A stretch of DNA of 64,000 nucleotides from assembly GCA_002344065.1 (NCBI GenBank), contig DDTK01000012.1, positions 372,001 to 436,000 on the forward strand, given 5' to 3'. The notes beneath the pieces are model-generated. The model saw only the letters and a program-made list of their open reading frames with translations. It made no database searches and was not told the origin of the DNA. Positions within the stretch are counted from its first letter, which is position 1. Each line of letters opens with the position of its first letter. Of the stretch, positions 1 to 8,844 are shown piece after piece. Made by a program: the position numbers and the translations under genes. The stretch comes from Flammeovirgaceae bacterium UBA2366. GTDB taxonomy: Bacteria; Bacteroidota; Bacteroidia; Cytophagales; Cyclobacteriaceae.

Positions 1-965
1 TCAACTATATCTATAGTTGGGAAAACAGACGAACCAGAAGATTCGACTTAACGTTGGCGAATCTTAGCATTATCAATTCAAAAACCGATAGTGCCTTTCA
101 AAAGCTACTGGATGACCTGTTCATTAATGAGGGGAATACCCTATTCAGAACGTTTGAACCATCCTTTGTGAGCAGTATAATTTTCAACATGGCCTGGAAT
201 CACAAGAATTATGGAAATGCTGAAGAAAATTCAATTTTTTTCAGATGGTCCATTGAAAGCGGAGGCACATTTCAGGATCTATTTCAATTTCCAATTGTGG
301 AACGGCAGGGTTTACAACAGTTTCAGTACCTGCGATTAAGTGCCGACCTGAGGAGTCTGACAATCATTGATCGAAATACGGTATTGGCCAAGCGTATAAA
401 TGGTGGTATCGGATTATCCTATGAAAACCCAAAAGTACTTCCTTACGAAAAATACTTTTTTGCAGGTGGTAGTAATAGTATTCGCGCCTGGAGACCGCGA
501 AGATTGGGACCAGGAAGTTTCAGACCTCAGGAAAGCGCAAATCCGGAAAGCGATGGCTTATATGATTATAGAACTGAGCAGCCGGGAGAAGTGCTACTCG
601 AAGGAAGTATCGAATTGCGTAGAAAATTATTTGGGTTTGTTGAAGGTGCTGTGTTCTTGGATGCCGGCAACGTATGGACACTGGATCCGCGTACCATTAG
701 CGATAGTGAAGGAAATGTAATTGAAAATGGAAATTCTCAATTCAAACTTAAAGAGTTTTATAAAGAACTTGGTATCGGAACTGGATTTGGATTTCGGTTT
801 AATTTCTCCTTTCTCATTTTACGATTTGATGTTGGTCTGAAAGTATACGACCCTGCCAGACTTGAGGGCGATCGGTTTGTTTTGGATAAAATAAAATTCT
901 TCAGGCCGTTTGGCGTAAATCGTGAACCGGTAATCTATAACGTAGGAGTTGGATTTCCTTTCTAG
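1..965 (+). CDS. BamA/TamA-like outer-membrane beta-barrel protein, C-terminal part
   Basis: The reading frame is open from the left edge (frame beginning at base 3), so the gene starts outside the window and only about 320 C-terminal residues are seen. The segment GGSNSIRAWRPRRLGPG is the conserved loop-6-type motif (usual form RGF/RGW) of Omp85 proteins, a family that inserts barrels into the outer membrane (BamA) or translocates proteins (TamA). Here the usual Gly of RGW is Ala. Strongly alternating beta-strand sequence continues to the end, and the protein closes with a terminal Phe (GVGFPF), the usual C-terminal signal of outer-membrane barrels. The stop overlaps the stop of the convergent hydrolase gene by a few bases. 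The POTRA domains that would separate BamA from TamA-like homologues lie outside the window, so the exact subfamily is open. Confidence 0.85.
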   Translation, partial: NYIYSWENRRTRRFDLTLANLSIINSKTDSAFQKLLDDLFINEGNTLFRTFEPSFVSSIIFNMAWNHKNYGNAEENSIFFRWSIESGGTFQDLFQFPIVERQGLQQFQYLRLSADLRSLTIIDRNTVLAKRINGGIGLSYENPKVLPYEKYFFAGGSNSIRAWRPRRLGPGSFRPQESANPESDGLYDYRTEQPGEVLLEGSIELRRKLFGFVEGAVFLDAGNVWTLDPRTISDSEGNVIENGNSQFKLKEFYKELGIGTGFGFRFNFSFLILRFDVGLKVYDPARLEGDRFVLDKIKFFRPFGVNREPVIYNVGVGFPF

Positions 966-1825
966 TCACTCATGAAGGAAACAATTGCGTGAGCTACCCT
1001 TTCGGGTTCCTCTTCTTGCGGAAAGTGACCAGCGTTTTGAAGTTTAACAGCCTCACAATTCTCAAATCCAGAGATAAATTTATATAAATATCTTTCGGTG
1101 ATGAATTTATCGGCCATTCCCCAAATAAGCAGGAAAGGTTTTGCTTGCAAACTATTACGGCTATTCCAAAGAGCTTCAAACCATTGCTGGTCAGTCAGTA
1201 AAGATTTTGCAAAGCTTAGCAAGCCATAACGTTGGCTTTTAGATGCGAACGGTTTAATGAATTGACTTAATATATTTCGCGATAACTTTTTCTTACCAAA
1301 AGATTGCGGCAATAGAAATTTTGGTGAGAAATTCAGGTACAGATAGAGGAATGGTAACAATGGACTGCGCAGTACTTTGCTAAGCTTAATGAATTCAGGG
1401 TCAGCCTCACTACTTCCGATCCACGAATTTAAAATAACCAATCGATTAATATTTTCCGGAAATTTAATAGCATAGGAAAGCCCGATAGGCCCGCCAAAAT
1501 CGTGCAACACCAGGGTAACGCTTTTCAAACCCATGTATGCGATAAACCTTTCCAATCGCCTGGCATGATGCTGCACGGTGTAATCATAATCAGTCGGCTT
1601 ATCGGATAAGCCAAATCCAATATGATCCATCGCTACACAGCGATACGAATTTGATAAGCATTTTATCACATTCCTGAAATCAAAACTCCATGATGGGGTA
1701 CCATGAACAAATAAAAGCGTATCACCTTTGCCAACATCAATATAATGCTGTTTTGCACCCTCATCATCAAAGAAATGCGATATAAAGGGATACTCACCCC
1801 TATCTAGCCATTTAGGTTGTTCCAT
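962..1825 (-). CDS. alpha/beta-fold hydrolase, haloalkane dehalogenase-like
   Basis: A 287-residue cytoplasmic hydrolase. Visible are the oxyanion segment HGTPSWSF (about residues 41-48), the nucleophile elbow LHDFGGPIG with Asp near residue 109 in place of Ser, and a catalytic His in NAGHFPQEE near the C-terminus. An Asp nucleophile in HDFGG together with HGTP is typical of haloalkane dehalogenase and related epoxide hydrolase-like enzymes, but substrate cannot be read from this. The ATG at 1825 was chosen; an in-frame TTG at 1861 would add 12 residues without homologous look. It follows the Crp/Fnr gene on the same strand and could be co-transcribed with it. The stop codon overlaps the stop of the convergent outer-membrane protein gene. 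Confidence 0.85.
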   Translation of the reverse strand: MEQPKWLDRGEYPFISHFFDDEGAKQHYIDVGKGDTLLFVHGTPSWSFDFRNVIKCLSNSYRCVAMDHIGFGLSDKPTDYDYTVQHHARRLERFIAYMGLKSVTLVLHDFGGPIGLSYAIKFPENINRLVILNSWIGSSEADPEFIKLSKVLRSPLLPFLYLYLNFSPKFLLPQSFGKKKLSRNILSQFIKPFASKSQRYGLLSFAKSLLTDQQWFEALWNSRNSLQAKPFLLIWGMADKFITERYLYKFISGFENCEAVKLQNAGHFPQEEEPERVAHAIVSFMSD

Positions 1826-1882
1826 ACTTTTTCTAACAAAGAAAACCCAACACGATACCAATCATGTTGGTATAGACCAACC

Positions 1883-2449
1883 TTATATCTTCACCGAGTT
1901 ATAGAGCTTGCTGAAATTGGTAGGATCAATACCCAGATAAGACGCAATATATTTATGCGGAACCAGCTGAAGCAGATGCTTGCTTTGCCGGGTAAACGAT
2001 TTAAAACGTTCTTCAATGGTAAGGGTATGCAGTTCGATGTGCCTGGAAATAACACCGACCAGGAACGCTTCCGTCATTTTTCTAAAAAGCCTTTCCATGG
2101 TTTGCGACCGGTCAAAAAGCATGTTCAGCTCAGTAAACGTTATGGCTTCACACTCACTTGCGGTAAGGCTTATAAGGTTATAAGGAGCAGGCTTTTGGAA
2201 AAGAAAAGATTCAGGAATAGCGCATATGTTTGGAGGATACGTAAACGCTACTACATGCTGCTTTTGGGCGGTGTCAACAAACGACATTTGAACGCCTTTA
2301 TTTACAAAATACAATTCCCTTTGAATTTCCCCTGCACAAATGATTAACTCACCTTTCTTGAAATCCCTTCTTTTGAAAAAAGAAGTTAGTTGGGTATATT
2401 CTGAATCATCGATAGGATGAAACTGTCGGAGGTATTCAAGAAAATTCAT
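1883..2449 (-). CDS. Crp/Fnr-family transcriptional regulator
   Basis: 188 residues with the layout common in Bacteroidota: an N-terminal cyclic-nucleotide-binding-like beta roll (about residues 10-115, with KKGELIICAGE and the YFVNKG strand) followed by a helical linker and a short winged-helix C-terminus ending in YLGIDPTNFSKLYNSVK, the recognition-helix region. The phosphate-binding cassette RxS of true cAMP-binding Crp is not seen, so the ligand is unknown. The start ATG lies 5 bases after the stop of the E1 dehydrogenase gene, which suggests one transcript dehydrogenase-regulator-hydrolase. Target genes cannot be inferred from sequence. Confidence 0.85.
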   Translation of the reverse strand: MNFLEYLRQFHPIDDSEYTQLTSFFKRRDFKKGELIICAGEIQRELYFVNKGVQMSFVDTAQKQHVVAFTYPPNICAIPESFLFQKPAPYNLISLTASECEAITFTELNMLFDRSQTMERLFRKMTEAFLVGVISRHIELHTLTIEERFKSFTRQSKHLLQLVPHKYIASYLGIDPTNFSKLYNSVKI

Positions 2450-2454
2450 GCCGA

Positions 2455-4554
2455 TTAGTAGGCCAACAGATCAGTAATTGCCTTTTCAACCTTATTTGCA
2501 TTCGGCAGCATCATTTTTTCCAGATCAACATTAAGTGGTACTGCCGGAAGATTTTCTGCACCTAAAGTCCATACGGGTGCATCCAACGCTGCAAAGCATT
2601 CGCGCTGTATCCTTCCCGCCAGCGACTCAGCAAATGAATTTAAAAGTGGTTCTTCAGTAAGCACAAAAGCACGATTATGTTTTTTAATCGATGTGACTAT
2701 GGCCTCCCAGTCAATCGGGTTAAGGCTTCGTAAATCCATGATTTCAATGCTTTCAGGAAATTTCTTCGAAGCCTCTTTCGCCCAGTACACACCCATACCA
2801 TAAGTAATGATCACTGCCGATTCACCCGTATTAATTTTTTCAATCGAGGCTTCCTGAACAACACGGGCTTTGCCCAATGGAATGATATAATCTTCATCCG
2901 GTTCTATGGTCTTAGCTTCCAACGTTCCGGGAACCTTACTCCAGTACAATCCTTTGTGTTCAAGCAACACCACCGGATTAGGATCATAGAACGAAGCTTT
3001 AAGCAAGCCTTTCATATCAGCCGCATTGGAAGGATACACCACCTTTATACCCCGTATGGTAAGCAATGTAGATTCAATACTCCCTGAGTGATACGGTCCA
3101 CCTCCTCCATAAGCACCAATAGGCACCCGTATTAATGCTTGTATCGGAAATTTTCCTTTCGACAAATAACAACTCTTTGATAATTCCTCCACAAGTTGAT
3201 TAATGGCCGGCCAGATGTAATCAGCAAACTGAATTTCAACGATGGGCTTTGCCCCTACTGCCGACATGCCTGCCGTTGAACCTACAATATAAGCCTCCTG
3301 TATTGGGGTATTGAAAACACGATGATCACCATACTTTTCGGCCAGCGTTGCAGCCTCCCGAAACACACCACCCAATCTGCGGCCAACATCTTGTCCGTAA
3401 AACAAAGCCTCCGGATGTTTGTGCAGAATTTCATCAACAGCATGAAGGGCAGCATCCACCATGATAACTTTCTCTGCTCCTTTTGGCGATCGCTCACCCA
3501 ACTCCTCGGTTACAGGTGTTGGCGCAAACTCATGGGAATCAAAATCCTCAACATCAGGATCAGCGGCTTTAATGGCTTGCTGATAATCGTGTGCTACTTT
3601 ATCATAAGCAATCTTCCTGATGTCACTCAGCGTTTTCTCCGTTTCACCGGAAGCACGCAACCACTGTTCAAATTTTACAATCGGATCACGCTGTTGATGA
3701 ACATCAAGATCTTCACCCCTGTACCACTCCTTACGCACACCTGAGGTGTGGTGCCCCAACAGCGGGCACCTGGCATGAACCAAAACAGGTCCTCTGTTTT
3801 TCCGCACGTAAGCTATTGCCTTCTTTATTCCCTTATATGAATCAACAAAATCTGAACCATCCACGCGCATGCGTTCCATACCTTTAAAACCAGCTGCATA
3901 CTCATATGCATCCATGGCGCGCATCTCATCGCCTGTTGCCGAAATACCCCAACCGTTATCCTGCACCAGATAGATAATGGGCATCTTTTTTAGCACGGCC
4001 ATTTGAAAAGCTTCAGCTACTTCTCCTTCGGTTACTGATCCATCACCCAATGAGCAAAGCACAATGGGGCTACCTTTATCATCAAGAAGTTGCTGTGATT
4101 CCAGGTAGGCAATGCCGTGTGCCATGCCGGTAGCCGGTATGGCCTGCATGCCCGTAGCCGAACTTTGATGAGGTATAACCGGAAAACCTTCGCGCCTGAG
4201 AGAAGGATGTCCGTAGTATGATCGTCCACCCGAAAACGGATCATCCCGTTTGGCCATGAGTTGAAGCATTAATTCATAGGGCTCCATTCCAATCGCCAGC
4301 AAAATAGATTCATCACGATAATAAAGTGATGCATAATCCCACGGCTTTAATTGCAACCCTGTAGCCAGTTGTATGGCCTCATGCCCGCGCGATGTGCTAT
4401 GTACATATTTACTGCACACCTCCCTGTTTTCATCATAGGTTTCAGCCATGCGTTTGGCGGTACACATCAACTCATAGGCTTTCAGTAAAACCGTACGATC
4501 AATACTGGATTTTTTAGGTGCTTTTTTCTCCTTCACACTTTCCGTTTCAGCCAT
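2455..4554 (-). CDS. fused alpha-beta E1 component of a 2-oxoacid dehydrogenase complex
   Basis: A 699-residue thiamine-diphosphate enzyme that decarboxylates a 2-oxoacid and passes the acyl group to the lipoyl domain of E2. Residues about 20-330 form the alpha (dehydrogenase E1) half with the ThDP motif SLGDGSVTEGEV (GDG at 170-172) ending at DN 199-200; residues about 358-699 form the transketolase-like beta half (FYGQDVGRRLGGVF, QFADYIWPAINQL). Fused E1 of this kind is common in Bacteroidota and usually annotated as branched-chain 2-oxoacid or pyruvate-type dehydrogenase; the sequence does not decide. E2 and E3 genes are not adjacent. The ATG at 4554 was chosen over an in-frame TTG two codons upstream. 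Confidence 0.9.
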   Translation of the reverse strand: MAETESVKEKKAPKKSSIDRTVLLKAYELMCTAKRMAETYDENREVCSKYVHSTSRGHEAIQLATGLQLKPWDYASLYYRDESILLAIGMEPYELMLQLMAKRDDPFSGGRSYYGHPSLRREGFPVIPHQSSATGMQAIPATGMAHGIAYLESQQLLDDKGSPIVLCSLGDGSVTEGEVAEAFQMAVLKKMPIIYLVQDNGWGISATGDEMRAMDAYEYAAGFKGMERMRVDGSDFVDSYKGIKKAIAYVRKNRGPVLVHARCPLLGHHTSGVRKEWYRGEDLDVHQQRDPIVKFEQWLRASGETEKTLSDIRKIAYDKVAHDYQQAIKAADPDVEDFDSHEFAPTPVTEELGERSPKGAEKVIMVDAALHAVDEILHKHPEALFYGQDVGRRLGGVFREAATLAEKYGDHRVFNTPIQEAYIVGSTAGMSAVGAKPIVEIQFADYIWPAINQLVEELSKSCYLSKGKFPIQALIRVPIGAYGGGGPYHSGSIESTLLTIRGIKVVYPSNAADMKGLLKASFYDPNPVVLLEHKGLYWSKVPGTLEAKTIEPDEDYIIPLGKARVVQEASIEKINTGESAVIITYGMGVYWAKEASKKFPESIEIMDLRSLNPIDWEAIVTSIKKHNRAFVLTEEPLLNSFAESLAGRIQRECFAALDAPVWTLGAENLPAVPLNVDLEKMMLPNANKVEKAITDLLAY

Positions 4555-4730
4555 AGTCAAAGGGATGCTGGTTAATGCCGAAAGATAAGGATTTTGAAAA
4601 ATTCAAACGATTGAAATTTCCGCTGTCACTGATTTAAGTCATATTAATGCATGACTGCCATCATGGTATTTCTCAATCCATAAAATCACTTTAGTATCAA
4701 CAAAAGTTCTTGTTAAAACTAAAAAATAAA

Positions 4731-4735
4731 GGAGG
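4731..4735 (+). promoter_or_regulatory. strong Shine-Dalgarno site of the Hsp20 gene
   Basis: GGAGG lies 5 bases before the ATG at 4741. Such a perfect site is uncommon in Bacteroidota, whose genes mostly lack a recognisable Shine-Dalgarno sequence, and it fixes the start codon. Confidence 0.75.
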
Positions 4736-4740
4736 CAATT

Positions 4741-5181
4741 ATGACACTGCTTAAATCACCGGTATTACCTAACTTGTTCACAGACAAGTGGTTGTCTGAT
4801 TTCTTCGATAACGATCGTTTCTTTGATGCAGACTGGATGAAAAGGATTCAGGTCGTTCCTGCAGTTAACGTAAAAGAACTGGAAAAAGGATTTGAAATCG
4901 AAATGGCCGTTCCCGGAATGACCAAAAAAGATTTCCACATTAACATTGAAAACGGGATGTTGACCATCTTCACCGAAAAGAAAGAAGAAAAAGAAGTGAA
5001 GGAAGAAAACTACACCCGTAAGGAGTTTAACTACACCAATTTCACTCGCTCCTTCAACCTGCCTGAAAATGTTAATCCAGACAGAATTGAAGCTAAGTAT
5101 GAAGATGGATTACTCAGGATTATGATTGCTAAAAAAGCATTAACGCCTGATAAACCCATGAAAATGATAGAAGTGAAGTAG
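4741..5181 (+). CDS. Hsp20/alpha-crystallin-family small heat-shock protein
   Basis: 146 residues, normal for the family. An N-terminal arm of about 35 residues is followed by the alpha-crystallin domain (about 38-140): KELEKGFEIEMAVPGMTKKDF, the lysine/glutamate-rich loop, then YEDGLLRI, equivalent to the conserved A-x-x-x-G-V-L motif. ATP-independent holdase that keeps unfolding proteins soluble. The translation start is set by a perfect GGAGG. The gene stands alone between the divergent E1 gene and the convergent DUF4249 gene. No CIRCE element is visible upstream; heat regulation is plausible but not shown. Confidence 0.95.
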   Translation: MTLLKSPVLPNLFTDKWLSDFFDNDRFFDADWMKRIQVVPAVNVKELEKGFEIEMAVPGMTKKDFHINIENGMLTIFTEKKEEKEVKEENYTRKEFNYTNFTRSFNLPENVNPDRIEAKYEDGLLRIMIAKKALTPDKPMKMIEVK

Positions 5182-5293
5182 GTTTAGCGTTTAGGTAAAA
5201 AACGTTGTGCGTCCACCGCACGGTTTAACGGGATCACAAAGAATCCCAACCAGTCAACAAGGGGTACGGTTTGATAGGTTAAGCGCAACGTTT

Positions 5294-5328
5294 AAAAGCC
5301 TTGGCAGCAATGTCGGGGCTTTTTTTTT
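5294..5328 (+). terminator. possible intrinsic terminator after the Hsp20 gene
   Basis: AAAAGCC (5294-5300) pairs with GGCTTTT (5317-5323) around a 16-base loop and runs into a stretch of nine T. It lies between two convergent genes. A longer imperfect inverted repeat (AAACGTTGTGC near 5200 against GCGCAACGTTT at 5283-5293) precedes it. The stem is short and the loop large, so efficiency is uncertain. Confidence 0.5.
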
Positions 5329-5339
5329 GATTGATGCCC

Positions 5340-6281
5340 TTATTCTTTCTTGGTCACATCATCTAGGCTTGCGAATTTGCGTCCAAGACCAGAAACGGAA
5401 GCAACATTGAAAAACCCAACAGCCTTCTTACCGTTTGGATTTACATTTTTGATGTTGGTGGAAACATTCGCCAACGGTGTTGAAAATAATTCAGAGAAAC
5501 CTCCCGGCCGATCCGTTTGTACAACAACCTGGGTTAAGAAATCGAATGACGCATCGGTTAGCGAATGAAGTTCAACATATAAGGAATCTCCTACTACATA
5601 CGGAGATAGTAAATTATTATCTTCATCCTGATCAAAAGGGTTAATAGAAGTACGGATAGGAGCAATAAAAACTATTCCGGAAAAATTACTACCCCGTGAA
5701 AAACCTGCATCATACGCCAGACTTATTTCAGAAGGCTTATTTAATAAAGTGGAATTTTTATATGTCTTTATCCAATACGTATCACCAGGTTCCAGCGGAT
5801 CGGTGGCCCAGAATTCGGCCAGGTATAAATCCGTTACAAACTGATTACCCTCCTGCAACTGAAAGGTAATACTATCAATGGGCGGCACTCTGCCCATTCG
5901 GGTTGACGAAGTATACGTCTCACCTTCTGCCGAGATCCTTAATGTGTAGGTAAGCCCTGTCGCACCAAAAACCTCATCGGGAGCGGGCGTCCATATATAT
6001 GCACCAGGTTCCGTATCACTCTCTAAAAAAGTATACACTTCTCCGTTACTGTCTTCAATCGTTACCGTTGCACCCAAAACTCCAGGAGGAAGTGAATTAT
6101 CAAAATACGATTGCGTTTTCATAAGCTTGATCACCTGGGGCTCCTGCTTATTGGTAATCCAGGCATCGACTACAAGAACTGGTGTAGCCGGCTGAAGGGT
6201 TGGGTCAATCACCGTTTCACAAGCCAACAGCGCTAGTGTACTGATCAGAATAAATATTTTAAGTAAGCTTTTCATAGGCAT
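5340..6281 (-). CDS. DUF4249-family lipoprotein
   Basis: 313 residues beginning with a lipoprotein signal: hydrophobic stretch then LLACETV, where Cys would be lipidated, placing the protein in the outer or inner membrane facing the periplasm/surface. The rest matches the Bacteroidota DUF4249 family (VLVVDAWITNKQEPQVI near the N-terminus, then beta-rich). Genes of this family regularly sit next to a carboxypeptidase-regulatory-domain TonB receptor, as here: the ATG is 3 bases after the receptor stop. By analogy to SusC/SusD it is inferred to be the surface lipoprotein partner of that receptor; the substrate is unknown. A second ATG two codons inside (6275) is an equally good start. Confidence 0.85.
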   Translation of the reverse strand: MPMKSLLKIFILISTLALLACETVIDPTLQPATPVLVVDAWITNKQEPQVIKLMKTQSYFDNSLPPGVLGATVTIEDSNGEVYTFLESDTEPGAYIWTPAPDEVFGATGLTYTLRISAEGETYTSSTRMGRVPPIDSITFQLQEGNQFVTDLYLAEFWATDPLEPGDTYWIKTYKNSTLLNKPSEISLAYDAGFSRGSNFSGIVFIAPIRTSINPFDQDEDNNLLSPYVVGDSLYVELHSLTDASFDFLTQVVVQTDRPGGFSELFSTPLANVSTNIKNVNPNGKKAVGFFNVASVSGLGRKFASLDDVTKKE

Positions 6282-6284
6282 ATC

Positions 6285-8666
6285 TTAGAAATGAAAATTA
6301 TAGGATATCGCTGGCACTACTGTACCGATGATAGAAAGCTGTGTGGCCTGACTATCAATAGGCTGTCCGGCAGGTACGCGCTCATCGGCTTGAGAAAAAT
6401 AAATAGAGAATGGATTTCTTCTGCCATACACATTATACAATCCAAACACCCAGTAATCGGTATTCTTTCTAACCTTTCCGTTTTTCTTTACTGTTTTGCC
6501 CTCCAGCCTGGCAGAAATATCTAACCGGTGAAAGGCAGGTATACGAACATTATTACGCGAATCAGTTTCATTATAAGGAATAAGTATTCCTTGCATGATG
6601 TATCGCGATGTTGGAAATGTGGTGGGTGTACCAGACAGCAAGGTAAAGTTTGCAGAAAGCGAAAACCTGTCAGACACGTCATAGAACCCGGTTAACTTAA
6701 GGTTATGGGTTTGATCAAAACGCGTTGGGTACCAGTTGCCCCGATTAATGCCTTCTACCTGAAGTTCGGTGCGACCTAATGTATAAGCCACCCATCCATT
6801 AAACTTACCCGTTTTCTTTTGCAGGTAAAACTCCAATCCGTAAGCTCTTCCTATACCATTTAACAAATCACCTTCCAGAAATTCATTGATTAACAAATCA
6901 GCGCCATCAATATAATCGATTTGATTTTTGGTGTCACGGTAGTAAGCTTCTACTGAAAATTCATAGTCTTTATCCTTTCCAAAATCTGTGAAATATCCAA
7001 GTGTGAATTGATCACCAAGTTCAGGCTTAATGTTATTCGAGCTTGGCGTCCACACATCCAATGGATTAGACGCAGTAGTGTTGGAAATCAAATGAAGGTA
7101 TTGAGCCATGCGGATATAACTTGCTTTCAGTGAACTGTGGGCTGTGAGTTGTGCTTTTACGGATAAGCGCGGTTCAAAATTTCCATATTCACTCATCACT
7201 TCACCTCGCTCAAAGGGAATTATTTCAACCGGAGTTCTTCGCACACCGGCAGTGGTGTCGTTGTAGATAATCTGGTTACCCGGACCAAAGCCCCAGAAGT
7301 AAGAGTACCGCAGGCCGTATTCAACTGAAAAAGTTTCATTGATCCGTTGGTTGTTGCTGATGTAGACAGCCGCTTCGAGATTATACTTTCGTGGCAGACT
7401 AATATCAACCACATCGCCACTGGATGCACCCGAAGCATTGGCTGGTTCAAAGCTGTAGTAGTTTCCTTCTGCACCAAAAGAAACCTCATTCTCACTGTTG
7501 ATGAAATAACTGAATGCCGGTTTAAAAGTATAATTGGTTATGGATGATTTCCATCGAAAGTAATCGCGGTCATCTTCTCCAAACTGAAGGGAATAATCAT
7601 ACTTACTGTATACGCCCGAAAAATTAGCGAAGAGCTTGTCGTTTAGTATTGAATTCCAACGCAGGGTAGCTGTGTTATTGCCCCAGGAAAATCCCTGGTT
7701 CTTATCGAAGAAAAATATATCACGACCCGTGTAGCCTGAAAGGTACAAGCGATTCCGTTTATTGATATTATAATTTGCTTTCCCGGTAAGATCATAGAAA
7801 TTTAACCGCGCACCATCTTGTAATACATCCACAAATGGCCGTGCCAATACATCAATGTACGATCGTCTTCCGGCTACAATGAATGATCCTTTATTTTTTA
7901 ACATCGGACCTTCGAAAGCAAGGCGACTGAATATGGTACCTACCCCACCATTTAACTCGTAGTCTTTATTGTTTCCTTCTTTCATCCTCACATCAAGCAA
8001 AGATGAAATTCTTCCACCGAATTGTGCAGGTATGGCACCCTTGTAAAGCTTAACATCTTTAACCGCATCCGGATTGAATACCGAAAAGAATCCCAATAAA
8101 TGCGATGAGTTATAAACTGAGGCTTCATCCAATAAAATCAGGTTTTGACCTACGCTTCCGCCCCGCACATTAAAACCGGAGGCTCCCTCCCCCACGGTAG
8201 CCACTCCTGGAAGTTGCTGCAAACTCTTAATTACATCGACCTCACCCAGAAAGGCAGGTATCTTGCTGATTGTTTTTATATCAACTTTATTAACACTCAT
8301 TTCAACCGATTGCACTTTCGATCGCTCAACCGACCCGCTGATGACTACTTCCTGAAGCTGTTTACTTTGAGAAAGTAGCTCTATATCCAACCGTACATTC
8401 TGATCCAATGAAACAGAGCGTTGTTCCGTAGTGTAACCCACATAGGAAAACTCAATGTCGTAATTGCCTTTAGCAAGTGTTATTGAATAAAATCCGTAAA
8501 CGTTTGTTGTGGCCCCTGTTTTCAAGGAGGGGATATAAACCGTGGCACCAATAAGCACCTCCCCATCAGCAGCATCCTTAAGGTATCCGCTAAGGGTAGC
8601 CTTTTCCTGCCCTAACACGGGTAAGGTGAATAAGAGACTGAGAAAAAATAGTATTGCGTTTTTCAT
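6285..8666 (-). CDS. TonB-dependent receptor with carboxypeptidase-like regulatory domain
   Basis: 793 residues. Signal peptide ending in LFTLPVLGQ; a CarboxypepD_reg-like domain (about 25-105, LSGYLKDAADGEVLIGATVYI); plug domain (about 115-230, with GVATVGEGASGFNVRGG and QNLILLDEASVYN); then a beta barrel ending in aromatic FHF. It imports an unknown ligand across the outer membrane using TonB energy. Its length is on the short side for SusC-like proteins, fitting the receptor class that pairs with DUF4249 lipoproteins rather than SusD. It is followed 3 bases later by such a lipoprotein gene, so the two form an operon. Confidence 0.93.
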   Translation of the reverse strand: MKNAILFFLSLLFTLPVLGQEKATLSGYLKDAADGEVLIGATVYIPSLKTGATTNVYGFYSITLAKGNYDIEFSYVGYTTEQRSVSLDQNVRLDIELLSQSKQLQEVVISGSVERSKVQSVEMSVNKVDIKTISKIPAFLGEVDVIKSLQQLPGVATVGEGASGFNVRGGSVGQNLILLDEASVYNSSHLLGFFSVFNPDAVKDVKLYKGAIPAQFGGRISSLLDVRMKEGNNKDYELNGGVGTIFSRLAFEGPMLKNKGSFIVAGRRSYIDVLARPFVDVLQDGARLNFYDLTGKANYNINKRNRLYLSGYTGRDIFFFDKNQGFSWGNNTATLRWNSILNDKLFANFSGVYSKYDYSLQFGEDDRDYFRWKSSITNYTFKPAFSYFINSENEVSFGAEGNYYSFEPANASGASSGDVVDISLPRKYNLEAAVYISNNQRINETFSVEYGLRYSYFWGFGPGNQIIYNDTTAGVRRTPVEIIPFERGEVMSEYGNFEPRLSVKAQLTAHSSLKASYIRMAQYLHLISNTTASNPLDVWTPSSNNIKPELGDQFTLGYFTDFGKDKDYEFSVEAYYRDTKNQIDYIDGADLLINEFLEGDLLNGIGRAYGLEFYLQKKTGKFNGWVAYTLGRTELQVEGINRGNWYPTRFDQTHNLKLTGFYDVSDRFSLSANFTLLSGTPTTFPTSRYIMQGILIPYNETDSRNNVRIPAFHRLDISARLEGKTVKKNGKVRKNTDYWVFGLYNVYGRRNPFSIYFSQADERVPAGQPIDSQATQLSIIGTVVPAISYNFHF

Positions 8667-8712
8667 ACTTCGATTTGTCGCTTACAAACAATAAAAGTTA
8701 CCGGAGTGTTCA

Positions 8713-8731
8713 ATTTTACAAGAAGTAAAAT
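8713..8731. promoter_or_regulatory. 7-bp perfect inverted repeat between divergent genes
   Basis: ATTTTAC-AAGAA-GTAAAAT lies in the 178-base region between the leftward TonB receptor gene and the rightward amidohydrolase gene. It is a possible operator; no regulator is adjacent. Confidence 0.35.
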
Positions 8732-8844
8732 CTTTGGGTAAGAATACTGTTCAGGGAAGGTCCTCAGCACAACACTATCCCCGTTTAAAATGAATTCCTT
8801 GCGCAACATCCGCTAAATAAGTAGGTTGTAGAAAAATATAACCT

